A stretch of DNA of 64,000 bases from Pantoea cypripedii (GTDB lineage: Bacteria; Pseudomonadota; Gammaproteobacteria; Enterobacterales; Enterobacteriaceae). The position numbers were made by a program, and so were the translations under genes. The DNA is taken from positions 2,021,286-2,085,285 of the forward strand of contig NZ_CP024768.1 of the NCBI RefSeq assembly GCF_011395035.1, in the 5' to 3' direction. This document shows positions 44,169-53,268 of this stretch, piece after piece; positions within the stretch are counted from its first letter, which is position 1, and every line of letters starts with the position of its first letter. Under the pieces are notes generated by a model that saw only the letters and a program-made list of their open reading frames with translations, was not told where the DNA came from and made no database searches.

Positions 44169-45397
44169 GCGTTTTTCTCCTGCAACAGGGTAAGCAGACT
44201 ATTGGCCACGATTTTGGTGGCATGCTGTAAATCATCGAGATGCACGCGCTCATCGGCACGGTGCCCATTGGCCTCAAGGAAGCTGCGTGGCCCGGCACCG
44301 TACATAATGGTCGGAATGCCTGCGGCGCTGTAAAGGCGGGCATCGGTATACAGTGGTAGCCCGACTAACGGGATCGGCTCCCCCAGGATTTCTTCCGCCT
44401 GCTGGCTGAAGATCCTGGCCAGCGCGATGCTCGCGGCAGAGGAGGTAAAAGGGCGCGCCAGCAAAATACGTTTTACCTGGCAGGTAATGCCGGTCAGCTG
44501 CTGTTCCACACTGGCAATCAGCGCCATTAATTCCTGTTCAACCGCTTCCGGGTTTTCTTCCGGGATAATGCGGCGGTCGAGGCGAATGACCATATTATCG
44601 CTAACCACATTGGTATTAATGCCACCCGATACCAGGCCGATGACCAGCGTAGGGGAATCAATGCCCGGAACCTGCGACTGTTTTTCTGCCAGCGAGTCGC
44701 GATAGTGATACAACGCGCTCATTAAACGGTTCCCGGCTTCGATGGCATCACAGCCGCTGGCAGGAAAGGCAGCATGGGCCGATTTACCCTGCACGGTAAT
44801 TTCCAGATGCAGACAACCATTGTGCGCGGTGACGACAAAGTAGCTGAGTGCGGCACAGACCACGTAATCCGGTTTGCTGATGCCGTTATCCAGCAGCCAG
44901 CCAGGACCGGTTGCGCCACCGGTTTCTTCATCGTAAGTAATGTGCAGTTCGATGGTGCCATTCAGCTGCGCTTCACTGTGGATCAGGGCCAGCAGGGCGT
45001 AAGCATACGTGGTGATGTCTGATTTCGACACCGCTGCCCCACGGCCATATAACCAGCCATCTTCAATTTCAGCGCCGTAAGGATCTTTGCTCCAGCCGCC
45101 TCCCGGTGGCACCACATCACCATGGGCATTGAGCGCCACCGTCGGACCTGGACCAAAACGATGACGCACCACCAGATTGGTTGCGCTGCGCATGCCGGCA
45201 GCCTGAACCACCTCATCCGGCACGGTAAAGCTCTCCACTTCCAGCCCGAGCGCGCGCAGCTGCTGCGCCGTCACTAAAGCATGAGGTGTGCAATCACCTG
45301 GCGGGTTGTCCGATGGGGTTTGCACCAGAATTTTCAGCATCTCAACCTGGTCGGGGAAATGGTTTTCAATCCATGTGGCGACACGTTGTTTACTCAT
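44165..45397 (-). CDS. M20-family amidohydrolase/deacylase (ArgE/DapE-like)
   Basis: A 410-residue zinc hydrolase of the M20 family. The metal and catalytic motifs are visible: ALNAHGDVVPPGGGWSKDP near residue 85 (His-x-Asp), GRGAAVSKSD near 117, TYDEETGG near 152 with the catalytic Glu pair and metal-binding Glu, and a late His in YGAGPRSFLEANGHRADERV. Family members remove acyl or carbamoyl groups from amino acids. In this cluster, with a hydantoinase-type enzyme, an N-carbamoyl or N-acyl amino acid is a reasonable guess. The start at 45397 gives the family N-terminus and overlaps the oxidase gene by eight bases; the frame continues upstream but only inside that gene. Confidence 0.87.
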   Translation of the reverse strand: MSKQRVATWIENHFPDQVEMLKILVQTPSDNPPGDCTPHALVTAQQLRALGLEVESFTVPDEVVQAAGMRSATNLVVRHRFGPGPTVALNAHGDVVPPGGGWSKDPYGAEIEDGWLYGRGAAVSKSDITTYAYALLALIHSEAQLNGTIELHITYDEETGGATGPGWLLDNGISKPDYVVCAALSYFVVTAHNGCLHLEITVQGKSAHAAFPASGCDAIEAGNRLMSALYHYRDSLAEKQSQVPGIDSPTLVIGLVSGGINTNVVSDNMVIRLDRRIIPEENPEAVEQELMALIASVEQQLTGITCQVKRILLARPFTSSAASIALARIFSQQAEEILGEPIPLVGLPLYTDARLYSAAGIPTIMYGAGPRSFLEANGHRADERVHLDDLQHATKIVANSLLTLLQEKNA

Positions 45398-48347
45398 TAA
45401 CAGCAGTCCTGTGATTATCGAAACGGGAAATATGGTAAGGCGACAGATTGATCTCACTGCTGCCACGAAGAATAAGTTGTGCCAGGCTGCGGGCCACCAC
45501 CGGCGACAGGGTATAGCCATTGGACGTCACGGCATTGTAGAAACCGGGCATGCCGGGCACCTCGCCAATAATCGGCGCGCCATCAATGTTGATATTCATC
45601 CCGGCCCAGCTGCGCACCATATGCAGGCCACTCAGGGCGGGCAGCACGTTATTCGCTACCCACAAATTGCCTTCAATACTTTCACGCGAGGGCTGATTCA
45701 TACGCATGGCCGGATTAAATTGCGCGCTCCAGCCACCACCAATTAATAAGCTGCCGTACGCCGTCTGTTTCAGGCTGAGATGACGACCCGCGTGTGCAAT
45801 CAGGTGATCAACCAGCGGCGCGGCGCGCTCGGTGACAATCATCTGCAACGGTGCGCCTTTGACCGGCACGTTGATGCCCACCATCTCACCCACTTTGGCG
45901 GCCCAAGCACCGGCGGCATTGATCACTCGCTGCGCCTCAATCACGCCACGGCTGGTCTGCACCCGATAGCCGCCGTGAGACAGGCGTTCGATGGCCATCA
46001 CATCGGTGCCACGCTGGAAACGGGCCCCCTGGGCACGCGCCAGTTGATTCACCACATAAGTGGCGCGCAGCGGGTTGATCTTGCCTTCCATCGGGCAAAA
46101 TTCAGCGCCGATGAGCTGCGGGGAAAGGTTAGGGGACAGACGCGCTAATTCGCGCGCATCCAGCATGCTGGCTTCGATGCCGTAGCGGCGCTCCAGCAAT
46201 ATTTTTTGCTCAAGGAAGCGCATCTCCTGTTCGGTTTCCGCCACCATCAATCCGCCGGTGATCTTGATCTCCAGCGACTCGCCGCTGGCCGCTTCCAGTT
46301 CCTGCCACAGCCGGACCGAAACCGGCCCCAATGGCAGCGTTTGCGCCGCCGGACCACCACCCTGTTCGGCTTTGGCACCAAAATCGAAGGACAGCAGTTG
46401 CACATGCAGGCTGCCCGCGTTGGCCCCGGAAGCCTGTAAATTAATATCGTCGCGCTCCACCACCAGAACATCAGCGCCACCCGCGGCCAGGTAATAACCG
46501 AGGCAGTTGCCCATTACGCCGCCGCCGATGACCAGTACGTCAGTTTTCTGCGGGGGCAATGGCGCAGATTCCACCGGGCGGGCCAGGTTGGGGGTGATGG
46601 CGGGTTTGTGGCCACCCCATTCCTGTTTCTCAAAGGTCAGCGCAGCGATGGGCACCGGACGCACCGGGAAGCGGGGCGCATAGAATCCGCTGGTTTGCTT
46701 TTGGCGTCCGGTCATCTCCGTCACCAGCTGCGCCACCATGCCGGAACAGGTCCGGCCCTGACATAATCCCATGCCGGTACGCAGATTACGCTTCAGCGCG
46801 GCGGGGGTATCCATGCCTGCGCTGATGGCGCGACGTAAGCTGCCAAGGGTGATATTTTCACAACGGCAAATCACCGTTTCATCAGGCAGGGATTGCAGGC
46901 TCACCGCGGGAGCCTGATAGACCTGCCACAACGCCTGCTGAAAATCTTCTGCTTTGGCGAGGCGTGTTTTCAACTGACGGATATCGATGCCTGCCGCCGT
47001 TTTGCCGAGTGCCTGGAGCGCACGGACGCCAGCCAGCTGACCACGTACCTGAGCAATCTGCGCGCCACCCAGTCGGGCACCATCGCCCACCACGTAAACA
47101 CCGGCGACGCTGGTTGCACCGTCTGCATCAGTTTTAATGGTTGGGGTGCTGAACGGGGTGGTGGCAAGTTGCTGTTCACAGCCCAGCGAACGCGCCAGAT
47201 CGGTGGAGGGAATAAAACCGTGGCCGAGACAGAGCACATCGCAGGGGATTTCACGGCTCGAACCGGGAATGCGCTGCCCGCTCTGATCCACTGCCATAAC
47301 GGTGATGCGTTCTAAACGATCCTGTCCGTGCGCCGCAACCACTTCATATCCCCAGCGCACTGCAACACGATTTTTTTTCAGAATCGACAGGTAATGACGT
47401 CCTTTTAACAACAGTTCAGGCGCAACTTTTGCCATGGTCAGGATCTGCCGCATCATTTTGATCCCCGGTTTAGCGGCGCGCTCCAGCACCTCAACCACCT
47501 TGCCCTGGCTGGCCACCAGCTCGGCGGCAAACTGCAAATTGAGCGGACCATTACCGCTGACCACCACTTTCTCACCGGGTATCACCCGATACGCTTTCGC
47601 CAGCGTCTGGCCTGCGCCGGTCGTCATCACGCCGGGCAAAGTCCAGCCAGGAAAAGGTACCGGGCGCTCATAGGCACCGGTGGCGATGATCAGTTGTTGA
47701 GGACGGATCAGCAGCGATTGATCCTGCCAGATAACGCCAATTTCCTGCGCTGAAAAGGCCGCCCATACGGTGGCCTGTTGCAGAATGTCGACCCCGGCAG
47801 CCAGGGTTGCGTTCAGCAGTGTTTCGCCATCGCGCCACTGCGGCGGCATTTTGCCATGCAGGGTATGAGAAGGGGCCAGCGGCTTAAAAAACTGGCCGCC
47901 GCTCTGCGGGCGTTCATCGATCACGATGACTTTCGCGCCCGCTGCGGCGGCGGTACGCGCAGCGGAAAGCCCGGCCGGACCTGCGCCCAGCACCAGCAGA
48001 TCGCAGTCGCGTGTTTCAGGGGTGAGGTTACCTGGCGGCGGAGCCAGAGGCTGTGTGGGCGGCTGCGGAGTGCGCTGGCTCTGCACCTGCATACCGTCCT
48101 GCACCAGGGTCATGCAGCTGCGTTGCGATCCTTTGCCATCCACCTGCACCACACACTCGTAGCAAGCACCCATGCCGCACCATAAACCCCGTTTGTCGCC
48201 CTGATCGGTCTCACGGATAGTGACGATATTTTGCCGCGCGAGTGCCGCCGCAATGGTTTCGTCAGGCAGGGCTGGTACGGCTTTGCCCTCAAACCAGATG
48301 GTCAGAGTTTTGCTGGCAGGAATGATGTTGGGAGATTTGAGTTCCAT
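45390..48347 (-). CDS. Triple-fusion iron-sulfur flavoprotein (HcnA-HcnB-HcnC-like amino-acid/opine oxidase)
   Basis: A 985-residue protein that joins three parts usually made as separate subunits. Residues 1-95 form a 2Fe-2S ferredoxin domain with Cys57, 62, 65 and 78 (C-x4-C-x2-C). Residues 115-560 form an NAD(P)/FAD oxidoreductase (GAGPAG at 121-126; IATGAYERPVPFPG near 210) ending in a BFD-like 2Fe-2S site (CRCEN near 492, GLCQGRTCSG near 529). From about 600 a DAO-type flavoprotein follows (VLVIGGGVMGNCLGYYLAAG). HcnABC, octopine/nopaline oxidase and D-hydroxyproline dehydrogenase have this make-up as heteromers, and their summed lengths are similar. It should oxidise an imino acid, opine or amino acid at the membrane. 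It is the first gene of the leftward arm. Confidence 0.85.
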   Translation of the reverse strand: MELKSPNIIPASKTLTIWFEGKAVPALPDETIAAALARQNIVTIRETDQGDKRGLWCGMGACYECVVQVDGKGSQRSCMTLVQDGMQVQSQRTPQPPTQPLAPPPGNLTPETRDCDLLVLGAGPAGLSAARTAAAAGAKVIVIDERPQSGGQFFKPLAPSHTLHGKMPPQWRDGETLLNATLAAGVDILQQATVWAAFSAQEIGVIWQDQSLLIRPQQLIIATGAYERPVPFPGWTLPGVMTTGAGQTLAKAYRVIPGEKVVVSGNGPLNLQFAAELVASQGKVVEVLERAAKPGIKMMRQILTMAKVAPELLLKGRHYLSILKKNRVAVRWGYEVVAAHGQDRLERITVMAVDQSGQRIPGSSREIPCDVLCLGHGFIPSTDLARSLGCEQQLATTPFSTPTIKTDADGATSVAGVYVVGDGARLGGAQIAQVRGQLAGVRALQALGKTAAGIDIRQLKTRLAKAEDFQQALWQVYQAPAVSLQSLPDETVICRCENITLGSLRRAISAGMDTPAALKRNLRTGMGLCQGRTCSGMVAQLVTEMTGRQKQTSGFYAPRFPVRPVPIAALTFEKQEWGGHKPAITPNLARPVESAPLPPQKTDVLVIGGGVMGNCLGYYLAAGGADVLVVERDDINLQASGANAGSLHVQLLSFDFGAKAEQGGGPAAQTLPLGPVSVRLWQELEAASGESLEIKITGGLMVAETEQEMRFLEQKILLERRYGIEASMLDARELARLSPNLSPQLIGAEFCPMEGKINPLRATYVVNQLARAQGARFQRGTDVMAIERLSHGGYRVQTSRGVIEAQRVINAAGAWAAKVGEMVGINVPVKGAPLQMIVTERAAPLVDHLIAHAGRHLSLKQTAYGSLLIGGGWSAQFNPAMRMNQPSRESIEGNLWVANNVLPALSGLHMVRSWAGMNINIDGAPIIGEVPGMPGFYNAVTSNGYTLSPVVARSLAQLILRGSSEINLSPYHISRFDNHRTAVNE

Positions 48348-48437
48348 AACGCTTGTGATCCGACAACGCTTGTGTATACATTATGTATACGGTATACAAA
48401 CGGTATGCATCAAGCAATTTCTTAAGGAACTCAAAAC
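48348..48437. promoter_or_regulatory. Divergent promoter with repeated GTATAC boxes
   Basis: Three GTATAC hexamers lie at 48374-48379, 48385-48390 and 48392-48397; the first two form a dyad around ATTAT. A near copy (GTATGC) follows at 48403. TGTATACA-type dyads are usual targets of GntR/FCD regulators, and such a gene lies at the end of the right arm. This 90-base gap must serve both arms, so it is the likely operator of the whole cluster. Confidence 0.6.
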
Positions 48438-49334
48438 ATGGCGCAGTTTCGCGGTACTTATACGGTGTTAATTACTCCTTTCACTCAGGATGGTTTAGCA
48501 ATTGACGTGCCAGCTCTGGAAAAATTGGTCGACTGGCAAATTGAGCAAGGTATTCATGGACTTATCCCGCTGGGCAGTACCGGTGAATTTTTATCAATGA
48601 CCCGCGAGGAGCGCCAGTTGGTCACCGAAACGGTGATTCGCACCGCAAGAGGGCGTGTACCGGTGCTGATGGGAACCGGCGCGGAATGGACGCCGGAATG
48701 TGTGGAGCTGAGTAAAGAAGCCGAAGCGATGGGTGCGGATGGCGTGATGATCATCCCGCCATTTTATAGCTGCCCGAACGAAGACGAATTGTTTGCCCAT
48801 TACCGTGCGGTGGGCGAAGCGCTTTCCATTCCGATCATGATTTACAACAACCCGGCCACCGCCAATGTCGATTTGCTGCCGAAAACCGTGGCGCGTTTAT
48901 CGGAAATCGACACCGTCAGCTATATCAAAGAATCCACGCTGGAAGTCACCCGTGTGCGCGACATCATTGAACTGTGCGGCGACCGCATGAATGTGTTCGC
49001 CGGTATCCTCGGCTACGAATCCTTCTGGCTCGGTGCCTGCGGCTGGGTGGCGGTGGCTTCTAACCTGTTGCCCTCGCAGTGCGCGCAAATGTTTGAGGCC
49101 GCGGTGGACCGTCTCGATCGTAATGAAGCGCTGGCGCTGTATCACAAAATTCTGCCCGTGGTGCGGGCAGTTGGCGGGCCACATTATGTCGCCGCCAGCA
49201 AAGCGGGCCTGTCGATGATGGGGCTGGAAGTGGGCATCCCGCGTGCACCGCGTCTGCCGCTGGCCAGCGATTTGCACCAGGTTCTGCGTCATGAATTAGA
49301 AAAACTCGCCGTGCTGAACAGCTTTCAGCATTGA
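48438..49334 (+). CDS. Dihydrodipicolinate synthase family lyase (DapA-like)
   Basis: A 298-residue class I aldolase-type enzyme of the DapA/NAL family. The substrate-acid motif is GLIPLGSTGEFLSM near residue 40, the catalytic Tyr lies in MIYNNPATANVD near 136 and the Schiff-base Lys in VSYIKEST near 163. A catabolic place argues against lysine synthesis. The hydroxyproline pathway uses a DapA-type deaminase (LhpC) after an HcnABC-like D-hydroxyproline dehydrogenase, and that pairing is mimicked here. The substrate is nonetheless open. It heads the rightward arm, next to the GTATAC boxes. Confidence 0.87.
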   Translation: MAQFRGTYTVLITPFTQDGLAIDVPALEKLVDWQIEQGIHGLIPLGSTGEFLSMTREERQLVTETVIRTARGRVPVLMGTGAEWTPECVELSKEAEAMGADGVMIIPPFYSCPNEDELFAHYRAVGEALSIPIMIYNNPATANVDLLPKTVARLSEIDTVSYIKESTLEVTRVRDIIELCGDRMNVFAGILGYESFWLGACGWVAVASNLLPSQCAQMFEAAVDRLDRNEALALYHKILPVVRAVGGPHYVAASKAGLSMMGLEVGIPRAPRLPLASDLHQVLRHELEKLAVLNSFQH

Positions 49335-49369
49335 TACCCGTCCTGTTTTTGCTTATTCGGAGAATGTAA

Positions 49370-50200
49370 ATGATGACCAAAAAAACGTTGATAGCCGCTG
49401 CATGTCTTCTTACGGGTAGCCTGTTTATGCAAGCCAGCTTCGCGGCCTGTACCCCGATTGAGGGGGCAAACCTGGTGACAGCGGGTGAGTTAAAGATGTC
49501 CACTAACCCGACCTTACCGCCACTGCAATATGTTGATGGCGAAGGCCAGTTAAAAGGCATGCGCATCGAGCTGGGCGAGGAGATTGCCAAACGTCTGTGC
49601 CTGAAACCGGACTACACCCGTATTGAATTTTCCGCGATGGTCCCTGGTTTGCAGGGCGGACGCTGGGACATGATCAACACCGGCATTTTCTTCACTCCGG
49701 CACGCGCCAAAATCATGTATCTGATCCCGTATGAAAGCCAGGCCATCAGTGTTTCCGTGGCGCCTGCCGACAGTGGCAAAATTGCCAAAGTGGAAGACCT
49801 GGCGGGTAAAAGTGTGGGAGTGGAAATCGGCGGTTTTGAAGAAACCACCATCCGCAAAATCAGCAAAGAGCTGGAAGCCAAAGGCCTCAAGCCGGTTGAT
49901 ATTCATACCTTCGATAACTTTACCGTGGCATTCCAGGCGTTACGCGCGCAGCAGGTCAGCGCAGTGATCAGCATCGACGCCGTTGCCGCGGATTATCAGC
50001 ACAAAGGGATGTTTAAGCAGGTGCTTTCTGGTATCGACCCGACACCGGTTGCTATTGCATTCAAAGACGCGCATCTGGCAGATGCCACCGCGAAGGTGCT
50101 GAACCAGATGAATGCCGATGGCAGCTTACCGGCGCTGTTTAACAAGTATGGCGCGAAAATGATCACCGGAACCTTTAGTGTTCAGGGTCCCCACTCGTAA
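49370..50200 (+). CDS. Amino-acid ABC transporter substrate-binding protein
   Basis: A 276-residue periplasmic binding protein of the polar amino-acid class (SBP_bac_3). The signal peptide is about residues 1-25 (MMTKKTLIAAACLLTGSLFM, ending near SFA|A). The fold is shown by ELKMSTNPTLPPLQYVD near residue 40, MRIELGEEIAKRLC near 64, GGRWDMINTGIFFTPARA near 95 and DLAGKSVGVEIGGFEE near 143. It works with the following permease and the ATPase encoded on the other arm. Confidence 0.88.
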   Translation: MMTKKTLIAAACLLTGSLFMQASFAACTPIEGANLVTAGELKMSTNPTLPPLQYVDGEGQLKGMRIELGEEIAKRLCLKPDYTRIEFSAMVPGLQGGRWDMINTGIFFTPARAKIMYLIPYESQAISVSVAPADSGKIAKVEDLAGKSVGVEIGGFEETTIRKISKELEAKGLKPVDIHTFDNFTVAFQALRAQQVSAVISIDAVAADYQHKGMFKQVLSGIDPTPVAIAFKDAHLADATAKVLNQMNADGSLPALFNKYGAKMITGTFSVQGPHS

Positions 50201-50217
50201 CTGTAGGAAAGCTAATT

Positions 50218-50967
50218 ATGATTCAGGGCTGGAGCTGGGAAGGGTACTTCCATTATCTCACCAACTATTTCATTTTCATGGGGGCGGTAAACACCGTCCT
50301 GTTAACCCTTGCGGGTATGGCTGGCGGGCTGGTATTGGGAATATTACTCGCCTTTGCCAGACTCTCTCCCTGGTCATGGATTAACCAGATTGCCCGCACC
50401 TATATCTGGATTTTTCGTGGCACGCCATTACTGGTACAACTGATTATTATCTATACCGGCCTGCCGCAGATTGGCATTCGCTTTACCGTGATAGAAGCGG
50501 TGGTGATGGGGCTGGTGCTGAATGAAGCGGCCTATCTGGCGGAGATTATTCGTGGTGGCGTGCAGGCCTTGCCGAAAGGGCAAATTAATGCCGCCAAAGC
50601 ACTGGGCTTTAATCAGCTGAATGTGGCGCGTTACGTGATTTTCCCGCAGACCATGCGTTTAATCCTGCCGTCGTTAGGCAACAGCTTTAATGGATTATTA
50701 AAAACCACTTCCATCGCTTCGGTGATTTCCATGGAGGAGTTACTGCGTCGTACCCAGATATTGATGCAGGAACAATTTATGGTGCTGGAATTGTTTATGG
50801 TGGCCGCCACCTATTATCTGCTCCTCACCACCCTGTGGGACTTTATCCAGCGTAAAATCGAACGTCACTACGCTAAAGCGTATCAAAATACCACCCACAG
50901 CAGTGAACCGGTTAAACCCAGCTTTAAGGAAGTTTCCAGCGCTTACACCCGGGAGACGCAGCCATGA
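50218..50967 (+). CDS. Amino-acid ABC transporter permease
   Basis: A 249-residue inner-membrane permease of the HisM/GlnP group with about five helices. RTYIWIFRGTPLLVQLIIIY near residue 60 and the EAA-loop EIIRGGVQALPKGQINAAKA near 102 are typical of polar amino-acid permeases. Only one permease gene is present, so it probably forms a homodimer. It ends in a four-base overlap with the hydantoinase-type gene. Confidence 0.9.
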   Translation: MIQGWSWEGYFHYLTNYFIFMGAVNTVLLTLAGMAGGLVLGILLAFARLSPWSWINQIARTYIWIFRGTPLLVQLIIIYTGLPQIGIRFTVIEAVVMGLVLNEAAYLAEIIRGGVQALPKGQINAAKALGFNQLNVARYVIFPQTMRLILPSLGNSFNGLLKTTSIASVISMEELLRRTQILMQEQFMVLELFMVAATYYLLLTTLWDFIQRKIERHYAKAYQNTTHSSEPVKPSFKEVSSAYTRETQP

Positions 50968-52379
50968 AATCCTTTGATCTGATCATTAAAAATGCGGACA
51001 TCGTGACGGCAGCTGATCGTTATCGTGGTGATATTGGCATCAATGATGGCCGTATCAGCGTCATCGCCGCCACACTGGATGAAACCCAGGCGCAGCAGGT
51101 GATCGATGCCAATGGCCGGATGGTGACGCCGGGCGGCGTTGATGCCCATTGCCATCTGGATCAGCCTTCCACCGATGGCTCTGTCGGGGCCGATGACTTT
51201 ATCAGCGGCACGCGTTCGGCTGCCTGTGGCGGCACCACCACCATTATTCCTTTTGCTATGCAATTCAAAGGGCAAAGCCTGCACGATGCAATCGCCGATT
51301 ACCATCAGCGTGCTGAAGGTAAAGCCTGCATTGATTACGCTTTTCACGTAATCATTACTGACGCCAGCGCGGCGGTGATTGACGAGATTCCGCAGGTTAT
51401 CCAGCAGGGTTACACGTCATTTAAAATCTACATGACCTATGACGCGTTAAAACTGACCGATCACCATATTCTGAATGTGCTGGAAGCGACGCGTGAAGCC
51501 GGAGCAATAGCTATGATTCACGCGGAAAATGATGACTGCATCAGTTGGTTAACCGAGCGGCTGAAGCAGCAGGGCAAAATTGCGCCGCGCTACCATGCGC
51601 TGGCGCATTCACCGATTGGTGAGCGTGAAGCCACGCATCGGGCCATCTCGCTGGCGGAACTGGTGGATGTGCCGATTTTGCTGGTCCACGTTTCCAGCCG
51701 GGCGGCCATTGAACAGATTTACTGGGCGCGTGGTCAGGGCATTAATATTTTCTCTGAAACCTGTCCGCAATATCTGTTTCTCACGGCTGAGGATTTGGGT
51801 ATCGATGACAGTTTCCACGGGGCGAAATGCATTTGTAGCCCGCCGCCGCGCGATACCGACAGCCAGAATGCCGTATGGAATGCGTTAGCCAACGGCACCT
51901 TTACCATTTTTTCCTCGGATCATTGCCCGTTTAACTTCGATGATCCGCAAGGTAAGAAGTTGCATGGCGACAATGCGTCTTTTGATCTGGTACCCAACGG
52001 TATCGCCGGGCTGGAAACGCGTCTGCCGTTATTGATGAGTGAAGGGGTACTGAAGAAGCGCATTTCAGCCCAGCGTTTTGTTGATTTAACCGCGACCGCA
52101 CCGGCGAAACTCTACGGCCTGTATCCGCAAAAAGGCAGCATCGCGGTGGGATCGGATGCCGACCTGGTGATCTGGGATACGGATATCGATAAAACCATCA
52201 GCAATAGCGATTTGCACACCAATGCCGATCACACGCCTTATGAAGGTAAACAGGTACAGGCCTGGCCTGCCATCACCTTATCGCGTGGTGAAAAGGTCTG
52301 GGCGGAGGGTGAATATCAGGGAAGGGCGGGGAATGGTGCGTTTCTCAGCTGTGCGGTGCCTTTCCCAATAAGCGGATAA
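50964..52379 (+). CDS. Dihydropyrimidinase/D-hydantoinase family enzyme
   Basis: A 471-residue cyclic amidohydrolase. The binuclear zinc site can be traced: VDAHCHLDQP near residue 57 (His-x-His), the carboxylated Lys in SFKIYMTYDA near 151, IHAEN near 183, LVHVSS near 238 and the catalytic Asp in FSSDHCPF near 316. It opens a hydantoin, dihydropyrimidine or similar ring to an N-carbamoyl amino acid. The M20 hydrolase and the oxidase of the other arm could continue from there. It overlaps the permease gene by four bases. Confidence 0.88.
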   Translation: MKSFDLIIKNADIVTAADRYRGDIGINDGRISVIAATLDETQAQQVIDANGRMVTPGGVDAHCHLDQPSTDGSVGADDFISGTRSAACGGTTTIIPFAMQFKGQSLHDAIADYHQRAEGKACIDYAFHVIITDASAAVIDEIPQVIQQGYTSFKIYMTYDALKLTDHHILNVLEATREAGAIAMIHAENDDCISWLTERLKQQGKIAPRYHALAHSPIGEREATHRAISLAELVDVPILLVHVSSRAAIEQIYWARGQGINIFSETCPQYLFLTAEDLGIDDSFHGAKCICSPPPRDTDSQNAVWNALANGTFTIFSSDHCPFNFDDPQGKKLHGDNASFDLVPNGIAGLETRLPLLMSEGVLKKRISAQRFVDLTATAPAKLYGLYPQKGSIAVGSDADLVIWDTDIDKTISNSDLHTNADHTPYEGKQVQAWPAITLSRGEKVWAEGEYQGRAGNGAFLSCAVPFPISG

Positions 52380-52418
52380 TCCGGTAAACTCATTACCCAT
52401 TTTACTTTTGGACACTGC

Positions 52419-53108
52419 GTGAAGATGACTGACTATCAGGATCACACTCTTGCTGCGATTATGGCTGCCAAGCCGTTGTATATGAAATCAGCCAGTTTGT
52501 CTGAGCAGGTTTATGCGTTGCTGAAAGAGTTAATCCTCGAACGTAAAATTCCCGGAAGTAGTGAAATGCTGGAATCGCGACTGGCGGAAGAGTTGCAGGT
52601 TTCCCGCACGCCGATGCGTGAGGCGCTGGTCAGACTGGCGGGTGAAAATCTGCTGGAACGACGTGGCGCACGTTCCTATACCGTGCGCACCGTCGATATC
52701 AAAGAATACCTTGATACCATGGCGCTGCGGGAAGTGCTGGAAGCGGAAGCGGTGGGTAAAGCGCTGGATAAAATCAGTGCCGGTACGCTGGATGATCTGC
52801 TTAAAGAGTTGCGTGAGTTGATTGACGCCGGTGAAGCACAGGAACATCTTTTCTGGCGCTTCGATGAAAAGCTGCACAACACCATTGCCGAAGCCAGTGG
52901 TAACCTGGTGCTGGCGCAGGTGTTAAAAGGACTGCGTGTCAACGTGCGTTTGTTTCGCCTGCATAGCCCGCTGCATCGCCAGCAGGAAAACCACGCCGAG
53001 CATCTTGATTTGCTCAATGCGATGCGTGAAGGCGATCGGGAAAAAAGTCTGGCATCTATTCGTAGCCACATCATTAATCTGCGCAATAATGTGATTTCCT
53101 CGTTGTAA
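52419..53108 (+). CDS. GntR-family (FCD) transcriptional regulator
   Basis: A 229-residue GntR regulator of the FadR/FCD class. The winged helix is SLSEQVYALLKELILERKIP from residue 26 and SRTPMREALVRLAGENLLER near 63; the all-helical FCD ligand domain follows (DTMALREVLEAEAVGKALDK near 98). It probably controls the divergent cluster through the GTATAC boxes at 48374-48397. The start may be the GTG given here or the ATG at 52425 (229 or 227 residues). The gene ends 18 bases before the palindrome into which the IS element is inserted. Confidence 0.87.
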   Translation: MKMTDYQDHTLAAIMAAKPLYMKSASLSEQVYALLKELILERKIPGSSEMLESRLAEELQVSRTPMREALVRLAGENLLERRGARSYTVRTVDIKEYLDTMALREVLEAEAVGKALDKISAGTLDDLLKELRELIDAGEAQEHLFWRFDEKLHNTIAEASGNLVLAQVLKGLRVNVRLFRLHSPLHRQQENHAEHLDLLNAMREGDREKSLASIRSHIINLRNNVISSL

Positions 53109-53126
53109 AATCCCCCGTCATTAATA

Positions 53127-53158
53127 ACAAAGGCATAACCAAATGGTTATGCCTTTGT
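53127..53158. repeat. Left 32-bp direct repeat flanking the IS (palindromic target)
   Basis: This 32-base sequence is a near-perfect palindrome: AAAGGCATAACC and GGTTATGCCTTT with an AAAT loop. An identical copy lies at the other end of the IS element. It follows the GntR gene and looks like that gene's original terminator hairpin. Confidence 0.85.
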
Positions 53159-53170
53159 CAGACTGCTGAC

Positions 53171-53203
53171 GAACCCCACTTTTTCCGGTGGGGTTCTTCT
53201 TTT
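53171..53203 (+). terminator. Rho-independent terminator at the IS left end
   Basis: GAACCCCAC and GTGGGGTTC form a 9-base stem around TTTTTCCG, followed by TTCTTTT on the + strand. It lies just inside the IS and would stop transcription entering from the GntR gene. A second small hairpin (gcgaccgcaggtcgc) follows at 53207-53221. Confidence 0.7.
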
Positions 53204-53268
53204 GTAGCGACCGCAGGTCGCGATCGCGATATTTTTCGCCATCCGGCCCTGACAGGGCATTCATTTTC

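Noticed and set aside
48438..49334. Biosynthetic dapA
   Set aside because: The fold matches, but the gene lies in a catabolic cluster with a GntR regulator; lysine synthesis is unlikely.
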